From contig NZ_CP031842.1 of the NCBI RefSeq assembly GCF_003441615.1, forward strand, positions 1,196,501 to 1,260,500: a DNA stretch of 64,000 bases, read 5' to 3'. The notes beneath the pieces are model-generated. The model was not told the DNA's origin. It saw only the letters and a program-made list of their open reading frames with translations, and made no database searches. This DNA comes from Dechloromonas sp. HYN0024 (GTDB taxonomy: Bacteria > Pseudomonadota > Gammaproteobacteria > Burkholderiales > Rhodocyclaceae). Positions within the stretch are counted from its first letter, which is position 1. The number at the start of each line of letters is the position of its first letter. This document shows, piece by piece, positions 34,521-43,772 of the stretch. The translations under genes were made by a program, and so were the position numbers.

Positions 34521-35432
34521 ATGGATACGAGTGCGCTGGGCCCGATGACTGTGATTTCTACGGAGGGAGAAGCAAAGTCCTCCGGTGAGTCGGTACTGCG
34601 CCTCGTCTGGCGCGTGTCGATCTTGGTCCTCGTCGCTTTGGTCGTCTTTCTCGCCTGGTTGGTCCGGACGGGGGAGCTCTACGCATCCAACTCCGATTTT
34701 GCCTACTATATTGGCCTGGTCGGCGGACTGCTCATGCTCGCCCTTCTGCTCTACCCCTTGCGCAAGCGGATTCCCTCCTGGGAACGTCTGGGGAAAATGG
34801 AGTCATGGTTCAAGTATCACATGGTGGCTGGTATTGTCGGTCCGCTGCTGGTCCTCTTCCATTCGACCTTCAGAACCGGTTCGCTCAACGGGGCAGCGGC
34901 GCTCTACTCGATGCTGCTGGTGGCGATCAGTGGCGTCATGGGGCGCTTTATCTACCGCCGTATCCACCGCGGCCTCTATGGCAAGAAGCTCACTCTCGAA
35001 GATGTGGCGGTGCTGATGGCCGAATGTGCCATCCACGTGCGCTCGATCTATGCCCTGCAGCCGGATATCGAGCCACGGCTCAAAGCTTTTCGCGATATGG
35101 CCTTTGACCAGACCGGGTCCACGTTGTACCGCGTCTGGCGCTTCATGACCTTGCACTGGAAGAGCCGGCGCCTTTCGAGGGAAGTCCGGGCAGATGCCAA
35201 GAACGGCTTGGTCAGGCAGTTTAAGGAGCAGGGTGGGTCGCGCCGCGATGTGATCATGAACTACCGGCTGGCCAAGGACCAGATCGACCGTTATCTCGAT
35301 TCTATCGTCATGGCTTCCCAGCTTTCCGTCTGGGAATTGCTGTTTTCCTATTGGCACATTATCCATATTCCCTTCCTCTATTTGCTGGTTTTCAGTGGAG
35401 TCGTCCATGTCGTTGCCGTCCACATGTATTAA
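34521..35432 (+). CDS. transmembrane diheme cytochrome b-like protein
   Basis: This is a 303-residue protein with about five TM helices. Two helices each carry an HX13H pair: H100/H114 (YHMVAGIVGPLLVLFHSTF) and H282/H296 (HIPFLYLLVFSGVVH). These are the spacings by which four-helix b-type cytochromes and ferric-reductase-like proteins bind two stacked hemes across the membrane. I do not know the family. It probably moves electrons across the inner membrane to the cytochrome c encoded next, whose start codon lies inside this gene (26-bp overlap). The start is uncertain (34425, 34521 or 34545). Confidence 0.75.
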   Translation: MDTSALGPMTVISTEGEAKSSGESVLRLVWRVSILVLVALVVFLAWLVRTGELYASNSDFAYYIGLVGGLLMLALLLYPLRKRIPSWERLGKMESWFKYHMVAGIVGPLLVLFHSTFRTGSLNGAAALYSMLLVAISGVMGRFIYRRIHRGLYGKKLTLEDVAVLMAECAIHVRSIYALQPDIEPRLKAFRDMAFDQTGSTLYRVWRFMTLHWKSRRLSREVRADAKNGLVRQFKEQGGSRRDVIMNYRLAKDQIDRYLDSIVMASQLSVWELLFSYWHIIHIPFLYLLVFSGVVHVVAVHMY

Positions 35433-37239
35433 GCGGCTGTTTTCCGGACTGCTGCTCGCGGCGACCCTGTTTGCCGGTGGCGCGTCGGCGCAGTCGGCTG
35501 TCGAAAAGGCGTTGATGCCGGGTGAGGTGATTACCGGGCACGCCAAATACGAACAAGAGTGCGAGAAGTGCCACCAGCGCTTCGACAAGAAGGCGCAGAC
35601 CAGGCTGTGCCTGGATTGTCACAAGGATGTTGCCACCGACATTCGTGGTAAGACACGTCTACATGGCAAGCTCGACGATAACGCCTGCCGCAATTGCCAC
35701 ATCGAGCACAAGGGGCGGGCCGCCAATATGGCCCCCATCGACAAGAAGACGTTTGATCACGCACGTACCGATTTCAAGCTGCTTGGTGCTCACAAAGAGG
35801 CCAAGTGCGACAGCTGTCACCTGCCGAAGAAGAAATTCCGCGAAGCGCCCAAGCTTTGTAACGACTGCCACAAGAAGATCGACGACGAAAAGGGCCACAA
35901 GGGCCATCTCGGCACGAAGTGCGAGAACTGCCATAACGAAAAGAAGTGGACCGACACCAAATTTGACCACGAAAAGACCAAGTTCTCCCTGGTTGGTGGC
36001 AAGCACGCCGACGTCAAGTGCAAGGAGTGCCACGAGGACAAGACCTACCAGAAGACCCCGCTGACCTGTAACGGCTGTCACAAGAAGATCGACCAGGACA
36101 AGGGCCACAAGGGCCGTTACGGCATCAAGTGCGAATCCTGCCACAACGACAAGGGGTGGAAGGAAATCGACTTCGAGCATGACAAGGACACCAAGTACGC
36201 CTTGAAGGGCAAGCACCGCCAGACCAAGTGCAACGCCTGCCACCTGCCGGAGAAGGGCAACATCTATCAGGTCAAGCTGCCCAACAAGTGCGTCGCCTGT
36301 CACAAGAAGGATGACCAGGAAAAAGGCCACAAGGGCGAACTGGGCGAAAAGTGCGAGTCCTGCCACAACGAGCGGAGCTGGAAGAACTCCATTTTCGACC
36401 ACGACGAGACCGATTTCCCGCTGCGCGACAAGCACAAGGACGCCAAGTGCGAAACCTGCCACAAGGGTGGTGTGAGCGGCCCCAAGGCCACCAAGTTGAA
36501 GGTGGATACGACCTGTTACGCCTGCCACCGCAAGAACGACGATGAAAAGGGCCACAAGGGCCGCTACGGCGAGAAGTGCGGCACCTGCCACACGGCCAAG
36601 GACTGGAAGACCAGCATCTTCAATCACGACAAGGAAACCAAGTACCTGATCAAGGGCAAGCATAGGGAAACCAAGTGCGATGCCTGCCACCTGCCGGAAA
36701 AGGGCAATATCTACAAGAGCAAGCTGGAAAACACCTGTATTGCCTGTCATAAGAAGGACGACAAGCACAAGGGCCAGCTCGGCAACAAGTGCGAAAGCTG
36801 CCACGATGAAACCAAGTGGAAGGACGCACCGTTCGACCATAAACTGTCGCGCTTCCCGCTGACTGGCAGCCATGCCAAGGTCGAGTGCAAGAAATGTCAC
36901 CTGTCGCCGGCCTTCAAGGACGCGCCTCTGACTTGTAACGGTTGTCACGAGAAGGACGACAAGCACAAGGGGGCGTTCGGCAAGAAGTGTGAGAGCTGTC
37001 ACTACACCGGCACCTGGAAATCCTGGGACTTCGATCACTCGAAGACCAATTTCATCCTCGATGGTGGGCATACCAAGGTCGATTGCTACGACTGTCACAA
37101 GCCGCCCAAGCCCGGCGTGGCGAAGGTCAGTAAGCTTTGTGTCAGCTGCCACGTCAAGGATGACGTCCATAACGGCAGTTTCAGTACACAGTGTGAACGT
37201 TGTCACGTGACTGCAAACTGGAAAAAGGTCCGACGGTAG
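35407..37239 (+). CDS. 24-heme c-type cytochrome, lysine-rich, periplasmic
   Basis: This 610-residue protein has a signal peptide (ending GGASAQS). I count 24 CXXCH motifs, from CEKCH near the N terminus to CERCH near the C terminus. The mature chain repeats units such as CNGCHKKIDxDKGHKGRYGxK-CESCH, with TKFxxxGKH spacers that supply extra His for bis-His ligation. It is strikingly rich in Lys and Asp. The ATG at 35407 has GGAG six bases upstream, inside the cytochrome b gene, so the two are probably co-translated. It belongs broadly to the cytochrome c3/doubled-CXXCH group. The role is inferred: a periplasmic electron carrier between the membrane cytochrome b and the giant cytochrome. Confidence 0.9.
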   Translation: MSLPSTCIKRLFSGLLLAATLFAGGASAQSAVEKALMPGEVITGHAKYEQECEKCHQRFDKKAQTRLCLDCHKDVATDIRGKTRLHGKLDDNACRNCHIEHKGRAANMAPIDKKTFDHARTDFKLLGAHKEAKCDSCHLPKKKFREAPKLCNDCHKKIDDEKGHKGHLGTKCENCHNEKKWTDTKFDHEKTKFSLVGGKHADVKCKECHEDKTYQKTPLTCNGCHKKIDQDKGHKGRYGIKCESCHNDKGWKEIDFEHDKDTKYALKGKHRQTKCNACHLPEKGNIYQVKLPNKCVACHKKDDQEKGHKGELGEKCESCHNERSWKNSIFDHDETDFPLRDKHKDAKCETCHKGGVSGPKATKLKVDTTCYACHRKNDDEKGHKGRYGEKCGTCHTAKDWKTSIFNHDKETKYLIKGKHRETKCDACHLPEKGNIYKSKLENTCIACHKKDDKHKGQLGNKCESCHDETKWKDAPFDHKLSRFPLTGSHAKVECKKCHLSPAFKDAPLTCNGCHEKDDKHKGAFGKKCESCHYTGTWKSWDFDHSKTNFILDGGHTKVDCYDCHKPPKPGVAKVSKLCVSCHVKDDVHNGSFSTQCERCHVTANWKKVRR

Positions 37240-37374
37240 CCAAATGCATAATTTGTGTGATAAATTCCCACCCGCAAATGCTTGCAGTTTTGCTGCCTCA
37301 TGTCGTTGTTCGTGCAGTCCCCCGTTTTTTAGCCAAATTGTCGGGAATCCCCGGTGCCACAGGATGATCCGTCC

Positions 37375-37818
37375 ATGAAAAATCTACTACGCATTCTCTT
37401 CGCGCTACTGGCTGCGGCCATAGTGTTCATGGGGCAATGGGGGGAAGCGTTTGGACAGACCGGGGCTGGTGCGGCGCAGAATCTTTCGTTCGATCACGCG
37501 ACAACTGGTGTGTCTCTTGACCCACTCCATAGGGCAGCTCCTTGCGAGTCGTGCCATACCGGTGGGACGTTTAAGGGTACGCCAAGAGTTTGTTCAACCT
37601 GCCATGCAGGTCCGGGATCTCGGGCACTTGTGTGGAATAAGAGTGCAAACCACATTCCGGCTAAAAATATTGAGTGCTCTGTTTGTCATACCTCGGGGGG
37701 GCTGGTGCGATATTGGGGGTTGCGTCTAGTGGAACAATTTCCCAGGCTGCTTCTGGCGGAGCTCCGGGGTTTACTCAAGGGGCATCAGGGCACCCGATTA
37801 ACCCGCTTATCGGGGTGA
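37375..37818 (+). CDS. 5' fragment of the giant multiheme cytochrome (signal peptide and first three hemes)
   Basis: From ATG 37375 this frame encodes a signal peptide (MKNLLRILFALLAAAIVFMG) and three heme motifs (CESCH, CSTCH, CSVCH). After the run of seven G at 37695-37701 it turns into unrelated sequence and stops at 37818. The downstream frame, which has all remaining heme motifs but no signal peptide, overlaps it from 37674. The two are evidently one gene split by a one-base frame difference at the G-run. A run of eight G, or a -1 slip on G-GGG-GGG, would join them into a 2132-residue protein. Confidence 0.8.
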   Translation: MKNLLRILFALLAAAIVFMGQWGEAFGQTGAGAAQNLSFDHATTGVSLDPLHRAAPCESCHTGGTFKGTPRVCSTCHAGPGSRALVWNKSANHIPAKNIECSVCHTSGGLVRYWGLRLVEQFPRLLLAELRGLLKGHQGTRLTRLSG

Positions 37819-40800
37819 CAGCTACTAATTGTATTACCTGCCACAACGGAGCCTTCGTTGGTGCCAATGCATTGACCAAGCCGGCGATGCACATTCAGAC
37901 GGCTCAGCCTTGCAGCACCTGCCATACGACAACCTCCTGGCTTCCTGCTACCAATCCGCACGCTGGCGGTGTGAATGGTCGGTGTTCAACCTGCCACAAC
38001 GGTGTCAACGCAACTGGCAAAACCGCCCGCCATATCCCGACTTCTGCCTCCTGCGACACCTGCCACACCAATTTCGTCAGTTTCGTACCGTCGACGATGA
38101 ATCACACCGGCCTGAATGGCCAGTGTTCTACCTGTCACTCTGGTGCTTATGACTCGCAAAATGCCCAGAGCAAGCCATCGACGCACGTCATTACGACGGC
38201 GCAGTGCGATACCTGTCACGCCTCGACGACGACCTGGGCAACAGGGACATTTGCCCACGCCAATCCTCCAGGTGTTTGTTCAAGCTGCCATAACGGTACC
38301 AATGCCATAGGCAAGCCGCTTAATCACGTTCCGACTTCGGCGACTTGCGATACATGTCACACCAATCAGGTCGCCTTCAAGCCAGCCCAGATGAATCACA
38401 GCAGCACGGCTGGTCAGTGCGCCAATTGTCACAATGGCAGCTATGTCTTTGCCAATGCACTCGGTCGTTCCGGGCGCCATATTCCGACCACCGTCTCCTG
38501 TGACTCCTGTCACACGCTGGGGTTTGTGAATTGGTCGCCGGCTGTGATGAACCATGCTGGGATGGCCGGCAAGTGCTCGAGCTGTCATAGTGGCGGCTAT
38601 CTGCCGCAGAACGCCCAGACCAAGCCGGCAACTCACATCAGCACGACGGCACAATGCGATACCTGCCATAGCTCGACGACGACCTGGGCAACCGGTGTCT
38701 TTGATCACTCCACGGCGAGCCCTGCCGTGGCTGGTCGCTGTTCGACCTGCCACAACGGCACGAATGCGCTCGGCAAGTCGGTTAACCACATTCCGGACTC
38801 CCGGCAATGCGATACCTGTCACAAGACCTTTGCTGGCTTTGCCACGGCGGTCATGGATCACACGGGTACGACAGGAAAATGTTCAACCTGCCATAACGGC
38901 TCCTTTACTGCTGTCAACGCGTTGGGTCAGCCAAAGGCGGGGCATATTCCGACTATCGCGCAGTGCGATACCTGTCACGTCAACGGATTTATAAGCTTTG
39001 CTCCGGCAGCCATGAATCACACCGGCCTCGCCGGCAAGTGCGATACCTGCCACGGTGGTGCGTTCATCGCCGTCAATGCCATGACCAAGCCGGCAACACA
39101 CGTCACGACCACGGCGCAGTGCGATTCTTGCCATTCATCGACGACGACGTGGACGGCCTATATCTATACCCACGATGGCTCGGCATTTGGCAATTGTTCA
39201 AACTGTCACGGTAATGGCATCTCCTTGGGCAAACCAGCCAATCACATCCCGTCTACGGCGCAGTGCGATAGCTGCCACAACAATTTTGTCTCCTTCAAGC
39301 CGGCCATCTTTACCCATACCGTTACCCAGATTGGCGGGAATTCATGTGCTACCTGCCACAGCGGTGCCTTTAACGGGGTCAATGCCCAGTCCAAGCCGGT
39401 AACCCACATCCAGACGCAGCAGTCCTGCGAAATCTGTCATGGCACGACGGCCTGGAAGCCGGCCGTCTTTGACCATACCGGCGTCGCAGCCGGAACCTGC
39501 TCGACTTGTCATAATGGTGTCAATGCCCTCGGCAAACCGACGGTCGGCCATATTCCGACCACGGCACAGTGCGATACCTGCCACAAGAATTACACGACTT
39601 TCAAGCCAGCGGCGATGGATCACACTGGCCTGACGGGTCAGTGTTCGACCTGTCACAACGGCAATTATGTTGCCCAGAATGCACTGGGCAAGTCAGCCGG
39701 CCATATTCCCGTGACGGCACAGTGCGATACCTGCCACGTCAATACCAGCAACTTCAAATTGTGGTCGCCGGTTGCCATGAACCACACCGGTCTGACTGCC
39801 TGTGCATCCTGCCACAGCGGTACCTACCTCGCGCAAAATGCGCAGGTCAAGCCGGCCACACACATTGCTACGACGGCCGAATGTTCGACCTGCCACAACT
39901 CGACTACCACCTGGGCGACCGGCGTCTTCAATCACGCCACCGCCAGCCCGGCTGTGACTGGCCGTTGTTCGACCTGCCACAACGGAACCAACGGGATCGG
40001 TAAGCCGAGCACACACGTCCCGACGACCGCCCAGTGCGATACCTGTCACACCAACTTCACGGCCTTCAAACCGGCGCAGATGAACCACACCGGGATGGCC
40101 GGCCAGTGCGCTAGTTGTCACAATGGTGGCTACGTGGCGATGAATGCGCAGGCCAAGCCGGCTACCCACGTTGCCACGACGTCGCAGTGCGATACCTGTC
40201 ACGGTTCGACGGTGGATTGGAAACTGGCGGTTGCCTACGTCCATGCGCCGACGGTCTATGCCAACTGTACGAGTGCGGGTTGCCATAACGGCGTAACCGC
40301 GACGGGGCAGGGCGCCGGCCATATTCCGACAACTCAGGCATGCTCCACCTGCCACAAGAATTTCGTCAGCTTCAAGCCGGCCCAGATGGCTCACGTCAAC
40401 GTGAATAACACTTGCTCGAGCTGCCATAACGCCACCTATGCCTCGAAGAATGCCTTGCCGATGCCGGCGGCACATATTCAGGTAAGTTCCCAGTGCGATA
40501 CCTGCCATATCAACGGCTATGTCACGTGGTCGCCGGCGGTCATGAACCACACCGGCCTGACCTCTTGCTCGACTTGCCACAGCGGCGCTTACCTTTCGCA
40601 AAACGCACAGATGAAGCCTGCGACGCACGTGGCAACGACCAATCAGTGTTCGACCTGTCACTTGTCGACGACCTCCTGGTCTACCGCCGTCAACTATGTT
40701 CACCCGAATACCGTTGTCCTCGGTGGCGGCGGCTGCTCGACCTGCCACAACAGCACCACGGCGCTTGGCAAGTCGACCAACCACATCCCGACCACTGGTC

Positions 40801-43772
40801 AGTGCGATACCTGTCACGCCACCTTCGTCGCCTTCGCTCCGGCTGCCATGAACCACACCGGTACGGCAGGTCAGTGTGCGACCTGCCATAGCGGTGCCTT
40901 CACGGCGCTCAATGCTCAGGTCAAGTCGGCTGCCCACATTCCGACCACGCAGTCCTGTGATACCTGTCACGGCACCCTTGCCTGGAAGCCGACCACTTAT
41001 ACCCACCAGGGCGTGGTCGCCGGAACCTGTGCAACTTGCCACAACGGCACCAGTGCGCTGGGCAAGACGACCACCCACATTCCGACCACGGCGGCGTGCG
41101 ATACCTGCCACAAGAATTACACGGCATTTGCCCCGGCTACGATGAACCACACCGGTCTGGCGGGGCAGTGTTCGACTTGCCACAGCGGTACCTATGTCAG
41201 CATCAACGCCCAGAAGAAGACGGCAACCCACATCGCCACCAGCGCCCAGTGCGACACCTGCCACAATTCAACCACCACCTGGGCAACCGGCGTGTTCAAC
41301 CACGCCACGGCGACTCCGGCGGTGACCGGACGCTGTTCGAGCTGTCACAACGGCATCAATGCCCTTGGCCTGCCGACGACGCATATTCCGACTCAGGCAG
41401 CCGAGTGCGATACCTGTCACACCAATACGACCGCCTTCAAGCCGGCCAAGATGAACCACACCAGTGGCAACTCGGCGAATAAGTGTTCGTGGTGCCACAG
41501 TGGTAATTACCTCTACGCCAACGCACTGGCCAAGCCGGCCAATCACATTCCGGACTCCCGTCAGTGCGATACCTGCCACAAGAACGGCTTCGTTACTTGG
41601 TCGCCCTCGACCATGGATCACACCGGTCTGACCCAATGTACGACCTGTCACAACGGTTCGTATCTGGCGCAGAACGCGCAGGCCAAGCCGATTACCCACC
41701 AGGTGACGACGGCGCAATGTTCAAGCTGCCATAGTTCGACAACGTCCTGGGCCATCGCCACGCAGAATCACGCGGTCCTCACGCCGCCAGCGACCGGTCG
41801 TTGCTCGACCTGTCACAACAGCATCAATGCGCTGGGCAAGCCGACCAACCACATTCCGACGACCGGTCAGTGCGACACCTGCCACAACACCTTCGTGGCA
41901 TTTGCGCCGGCGGCGATGAACCACACCGGCACCACTGGCCAGTGTGCGACTTGCCACAGCGGTGCCTATACGGCGCTCAATGCGCAGATCAAGCCGGCGA
42001 CGCACATTCAGACGACTGCTTCTTGCGACACCTGTCACGGCACGATCGCCTGGAAGCCCGCTACCTACGCCCACACCGGCGTAGCTGCCGGCACCTGCGC
42101 CACTTGTCACAATGGAACCAACGCGCTGGGCAAGAATGCAACCCACATCCCGGTGACGAGTTCCTGCGATAACTGCCACAAGAATTACGTGGCGTTCTTC
42201 CCGGCACAGATGAGCCACACCGGGCTGAACGGTCAGTGTTCGACCTGCCACAGCGGTGCTTATGTGGCGGTCAATGCGCAGAAAAAGTCGGCTACCCACG
42301 TAGCGACGACGCTGCAGTGCGATACCTGCCACACCTCGACGACGACCTGGGCCAATGCAACCTTTGCCCACGCCACGCCGCCTGGTGTCTGCTCGACCTG
42401 CCACAACGGTACGACTGCGCTGGGCAAACCGACGACGCACATCCCGACCACCGCAACCTGTGATACCTGCCACAAGAACCAGATTGCCTTCAATCCGGCG
42501 CAGATGGATCACACAGGGATGACGGTGTGTTCGACCTGCCATAACGGCACTTATACGTCGATCAATGCGCAGGCCAAGTCTGCGGCGCATATTCCGGTGA
42601 CCAGCGATTGCTTTGCCTGCCACAAGACTTTCGTAACCTGGTCCCCATCGGCGATGAGTCATACCGGATTGACCGCGTGCTCGACCTGCCACAGCGGTGC
42701 TTATCTCTCGCAAAACGCACAGATGAAACCCGTGACCCACCAGGTGACGACGGCGCAGTGTTCGAGTTGCCACACGTCGACTGTTTCCTGGGCGATGCAT
42801 ACGCAGGATCACTCGGTACTCTCGCCACCGGCCACAGGCCGCTGCTCGACGTGTCATAACAGCGTCATCGCCATTGGCAAGTCGACCAACCACATCCCGA
42901 CCACCGGGCAGTGTGACACCTGTCACAATAACTACACCCTGTTTGCCCCGGCGGCCATGAACCACACCGGTACGGCCGGGAACTGTATCAGTTGTCACGG
43001 TGGTGCTTACACGACGCTCAACGCGCAAGCCAAACCGGCAACACACATGCCGACGACACAGCAGTGCGACTACTGCCATACGACGACATTGTGGAAGCCG
43101 ACCAGCTTTGCACACACCGCAACGCAGATGGGGACGAACTCCTGTGCGACCTGCCATAACGGCACGATAGCCTCGGGCAAGCCGGTTTTGCATATTCCGA
43201 CCACCGCCGCCTGTAGTGTCTGTCACCGTACGGGGATTTCTTGGCTGCCACTGATCCTGCCGTATGCCCACACGGGTATTGCCGCCGGAACGTGTTCGAC
43301 ATGCCACCTCGTCAGCTACCCGAGCATGAGCTACAAACCGGCCAGCCACCTGCCAACGACGGCATCCTGCGACGCCTGCCATAACAAGACAGCATGGACC
43401 GGGCCATATACCTTTAACCACATTGGGGTCGTAGCCGGTACCTGTGATTCCTGTCACGTGTCCCCATACACTGGGGTTACGGTCAAGCCGACCAATCACA
43501 TGCCCTATGGCGCGGCCAACAAGTGCGACGCTTGCCATACCACGTCGACGTTTGCCACTTCGACCAAGACGGGTGCCACCTTGCATGCCATGCTTACCGG
43601 AACGCCGTGCTACGCCTGTCACGACCGTAGCTCTACCTATCTGGTTGGAAATGCGGCAAACTTCAGAGTAAGTCGGTCCAGCCATCATAGTGCCGGCAGC
43701 AAGGATTGTTCGTCGAGTGGTTGCCACCGGCCGTTGGGTAGTATCGGTTCGGCCTATACAAAATGGAATTGA
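37674..43772 (+). CDS. giant repetitive multiheme cytochrome c, main part (about 78 heme sites)
   Basis: This 2032-codon frame opens at a GTG that is not a credible own start (no signal peptide). I count 76 CXXCH and two CX4CH motifs (40266-40286, 43707-43727). The chain is a regular array of 20-25-residue units such as CSTCHNGxxALGKPxxHIPTTAQ, CDTCHKNFxxFxPAxMNHTGxxGQ and CSTCHSGAYxxxNAQxKPATHxxTTAQ. Each spacer holds one more His, suiting bis-His hemes. Thr, Asn, Ser and Gly dominate and charged residues are scarce, unlike the neighbouring 24-heme protein. Joined to the 5' fragment it would carry about 81 hemes. It is probably exported and may be surface-exposed. Confidence 0.88.
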   Translation: MLCLSYLGGAGAILGVASSGTISQAASGGAPGFTQGASGHPINPLIGVTATNCITCHNGAFVGANALTKPAMHIQTAQPCSTCHTTTSWLPATNPHAGGVNGRCSTCHNGVNATGKTARHIPTSASCDTCHTNFVSFVPSTMNHTGLNGQCSTCHSGAYDSQNAQSKPSTHVITTAQCDTCHASTTTWATGTFAHANPPGVCSSCHNGTNAIGKPLNHVPTSATCDTCHTNQVAFKPAQMNHSSTAGQCANCHNGSYVFANALGRSGRHIPTTVSCDSCHTLGFVNWSPAVMNHAGMAGKCSSCHSGGYLPQNAQTKPATHISTTAQCDTCHSSTTTWATGVFDHSTASPAVAGRCSTCHNGTNALGKSVNHIPDSRQCDTCHKTFAGFATAVMDHTGTTGKCSTCHNGSFTAVNALGQPKAGHIPTIAQCDTCHVNGFISFAPAAMNHTGLAGKCDTCHGGAFIAVNAMTKPATHVTTTAQCDSCHSSTTTWTAYIYTHDGSAFGNCSNCHGNGISLGKPANHIPSTAQCDSCHNNFVSFKPAIFTHTVTQIGGNSCATCHSGAFNGVNAQSKPVTHIQTQQSCEICHGTTAWKPAVFDHTGVAAGTCSTCHNGVNALGKPTVGHIPTTAQCDTCHKNYTTFKPAAMDHTGLTGQCSTCHNGNYVAQNALGKSAGHIPVTAQCDTCHVNTSNFKLWSPVAMNHTGLTACASCHSGTYLAQNAQVKPATHIATTAECSTCHNSTTTWATGVFNHATASPAVTGRCSTCHNGTNGIGKPSTHVPTTAQCDTCHTNFTAFKPAQMNHTGMAGQCASCHNGGYVAMNAQAKPATHVATTSQCDTCHGSTVDWKLAVAYVHAPTVYANCTSAGCHNGVTATGQGAGHIPTTQACSTCHKNFVSFKPAQMAHVNVNNTCSSCHNATYASKNALPMPAAHIQVSSQCDTCHINGYVTWSPAVMNHTGLTSCSTCHSGAYLSQNAQMKPATHVATTNQCSTCHLSTTSWSTAVNYVHPNTVVLGGGGCSTCHNSTTALGKSTNHIPTTGQCDTCHATFVAFAPAAMNHTGTAGQCATCHSGAFTALNAQVKSAAHIPTTQSCDTCHGTLAWKPTTYTHQGVVAGTCATCHNGTSALGKTTTHIPTTAACDTCHKNYTAFAPATMNHTGLAGQCSTCHSGTYVSINAQKKTATHIATSAQCDTCHNSTTTWATGVFNHATATPAVTGRCSSCHNGINALGLPTTHIPTQAAECDTCHTNTTAFKPAKMNHTSGNSANKCSWCHSGNYLYANALAKPANHIPDSRQCDTCHKNGFVTWSPSTMDHTGLTQCTTCHNGSYLAQNAQAKPITHQVTTAQCSSCHSSTTSWAIATQNHAVLTPPATGRCSTCHNSINALGKPTNHIPTTGQCDTCHNTFVAFAPAAMNHTGTTGQCATCHSGAYTALNAQIKPATHIQTTASCDTCHGTIAWKPATYAHTGVAAGTCATCHNGTNALGKNATHIPVTSSCDNCHKNYVAFFPAQMSHTGLNGQCSTCHSGAYVAVNAQKKSATHVATTLQCDTCHTSTTTWANATFAHATPPGVCSTCHNGTTALGKPTTHIPTTATCDTCHKNQIAFNPAQMDHTGMTVCSTCHNGTYTSINAQAKSAAHIPVTSDCFACHKTFVTWSPSAMSHTGLTACSTCHSGAYLSQNAQMKPVTHQVTTAQCSSCHTSTVSWAMHTQDHSVLSPPATGRCSTCHNSVIAIGKSTNHIPTTGQCDTCHNNYTLFAPAAMNHTGTAGNCISCHGGAYTTLNAQAKPATHMPTTQQCDYCHTTTLWKPTSFAHTATQMGTNSCATCHNGTIASGKPVLHIPTTAACSVCHRTGISWLPLILPYAHTGIAAGTCSTCHLVSYPSMSYKPASHLPTTASCDACHNKTAWTGPYTFNHIGVVAGTCDSCHVSPYTGVTVKPTNHMPYGAANKCDACHTTSTFATSTKTGATLHAMLTGTPCYACHDRSSTYLVGNAANFRVSRSSHHSAGSKDCSSSGCHRPLGSIGSAYTKWN

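Noticed and set aside
37674..37690. Independent start of the 2032-codon cytochrome frame at GTG 37674
   Set aside because: No ribosome site and no signal peptide, yet c-type cytochromes must be exported; the upstream frame supplies the signal peptide.
37846..43400. DNA-level tandem repeat or CRISPR-like array
   Set aside because: The periodicity is at protein level with different codons in each unit; there are no constant repeats separated by unique spacers.
35659..43727. Long open frames antisense to both multiheme cytochromes (35659-37206, 39693-41264, 41721-43727)
   Set aside because: They arise from the repeated codon pattern of the CXXCH units; the products are low-complexity Arg/Val/Gly repeats with no start signals.
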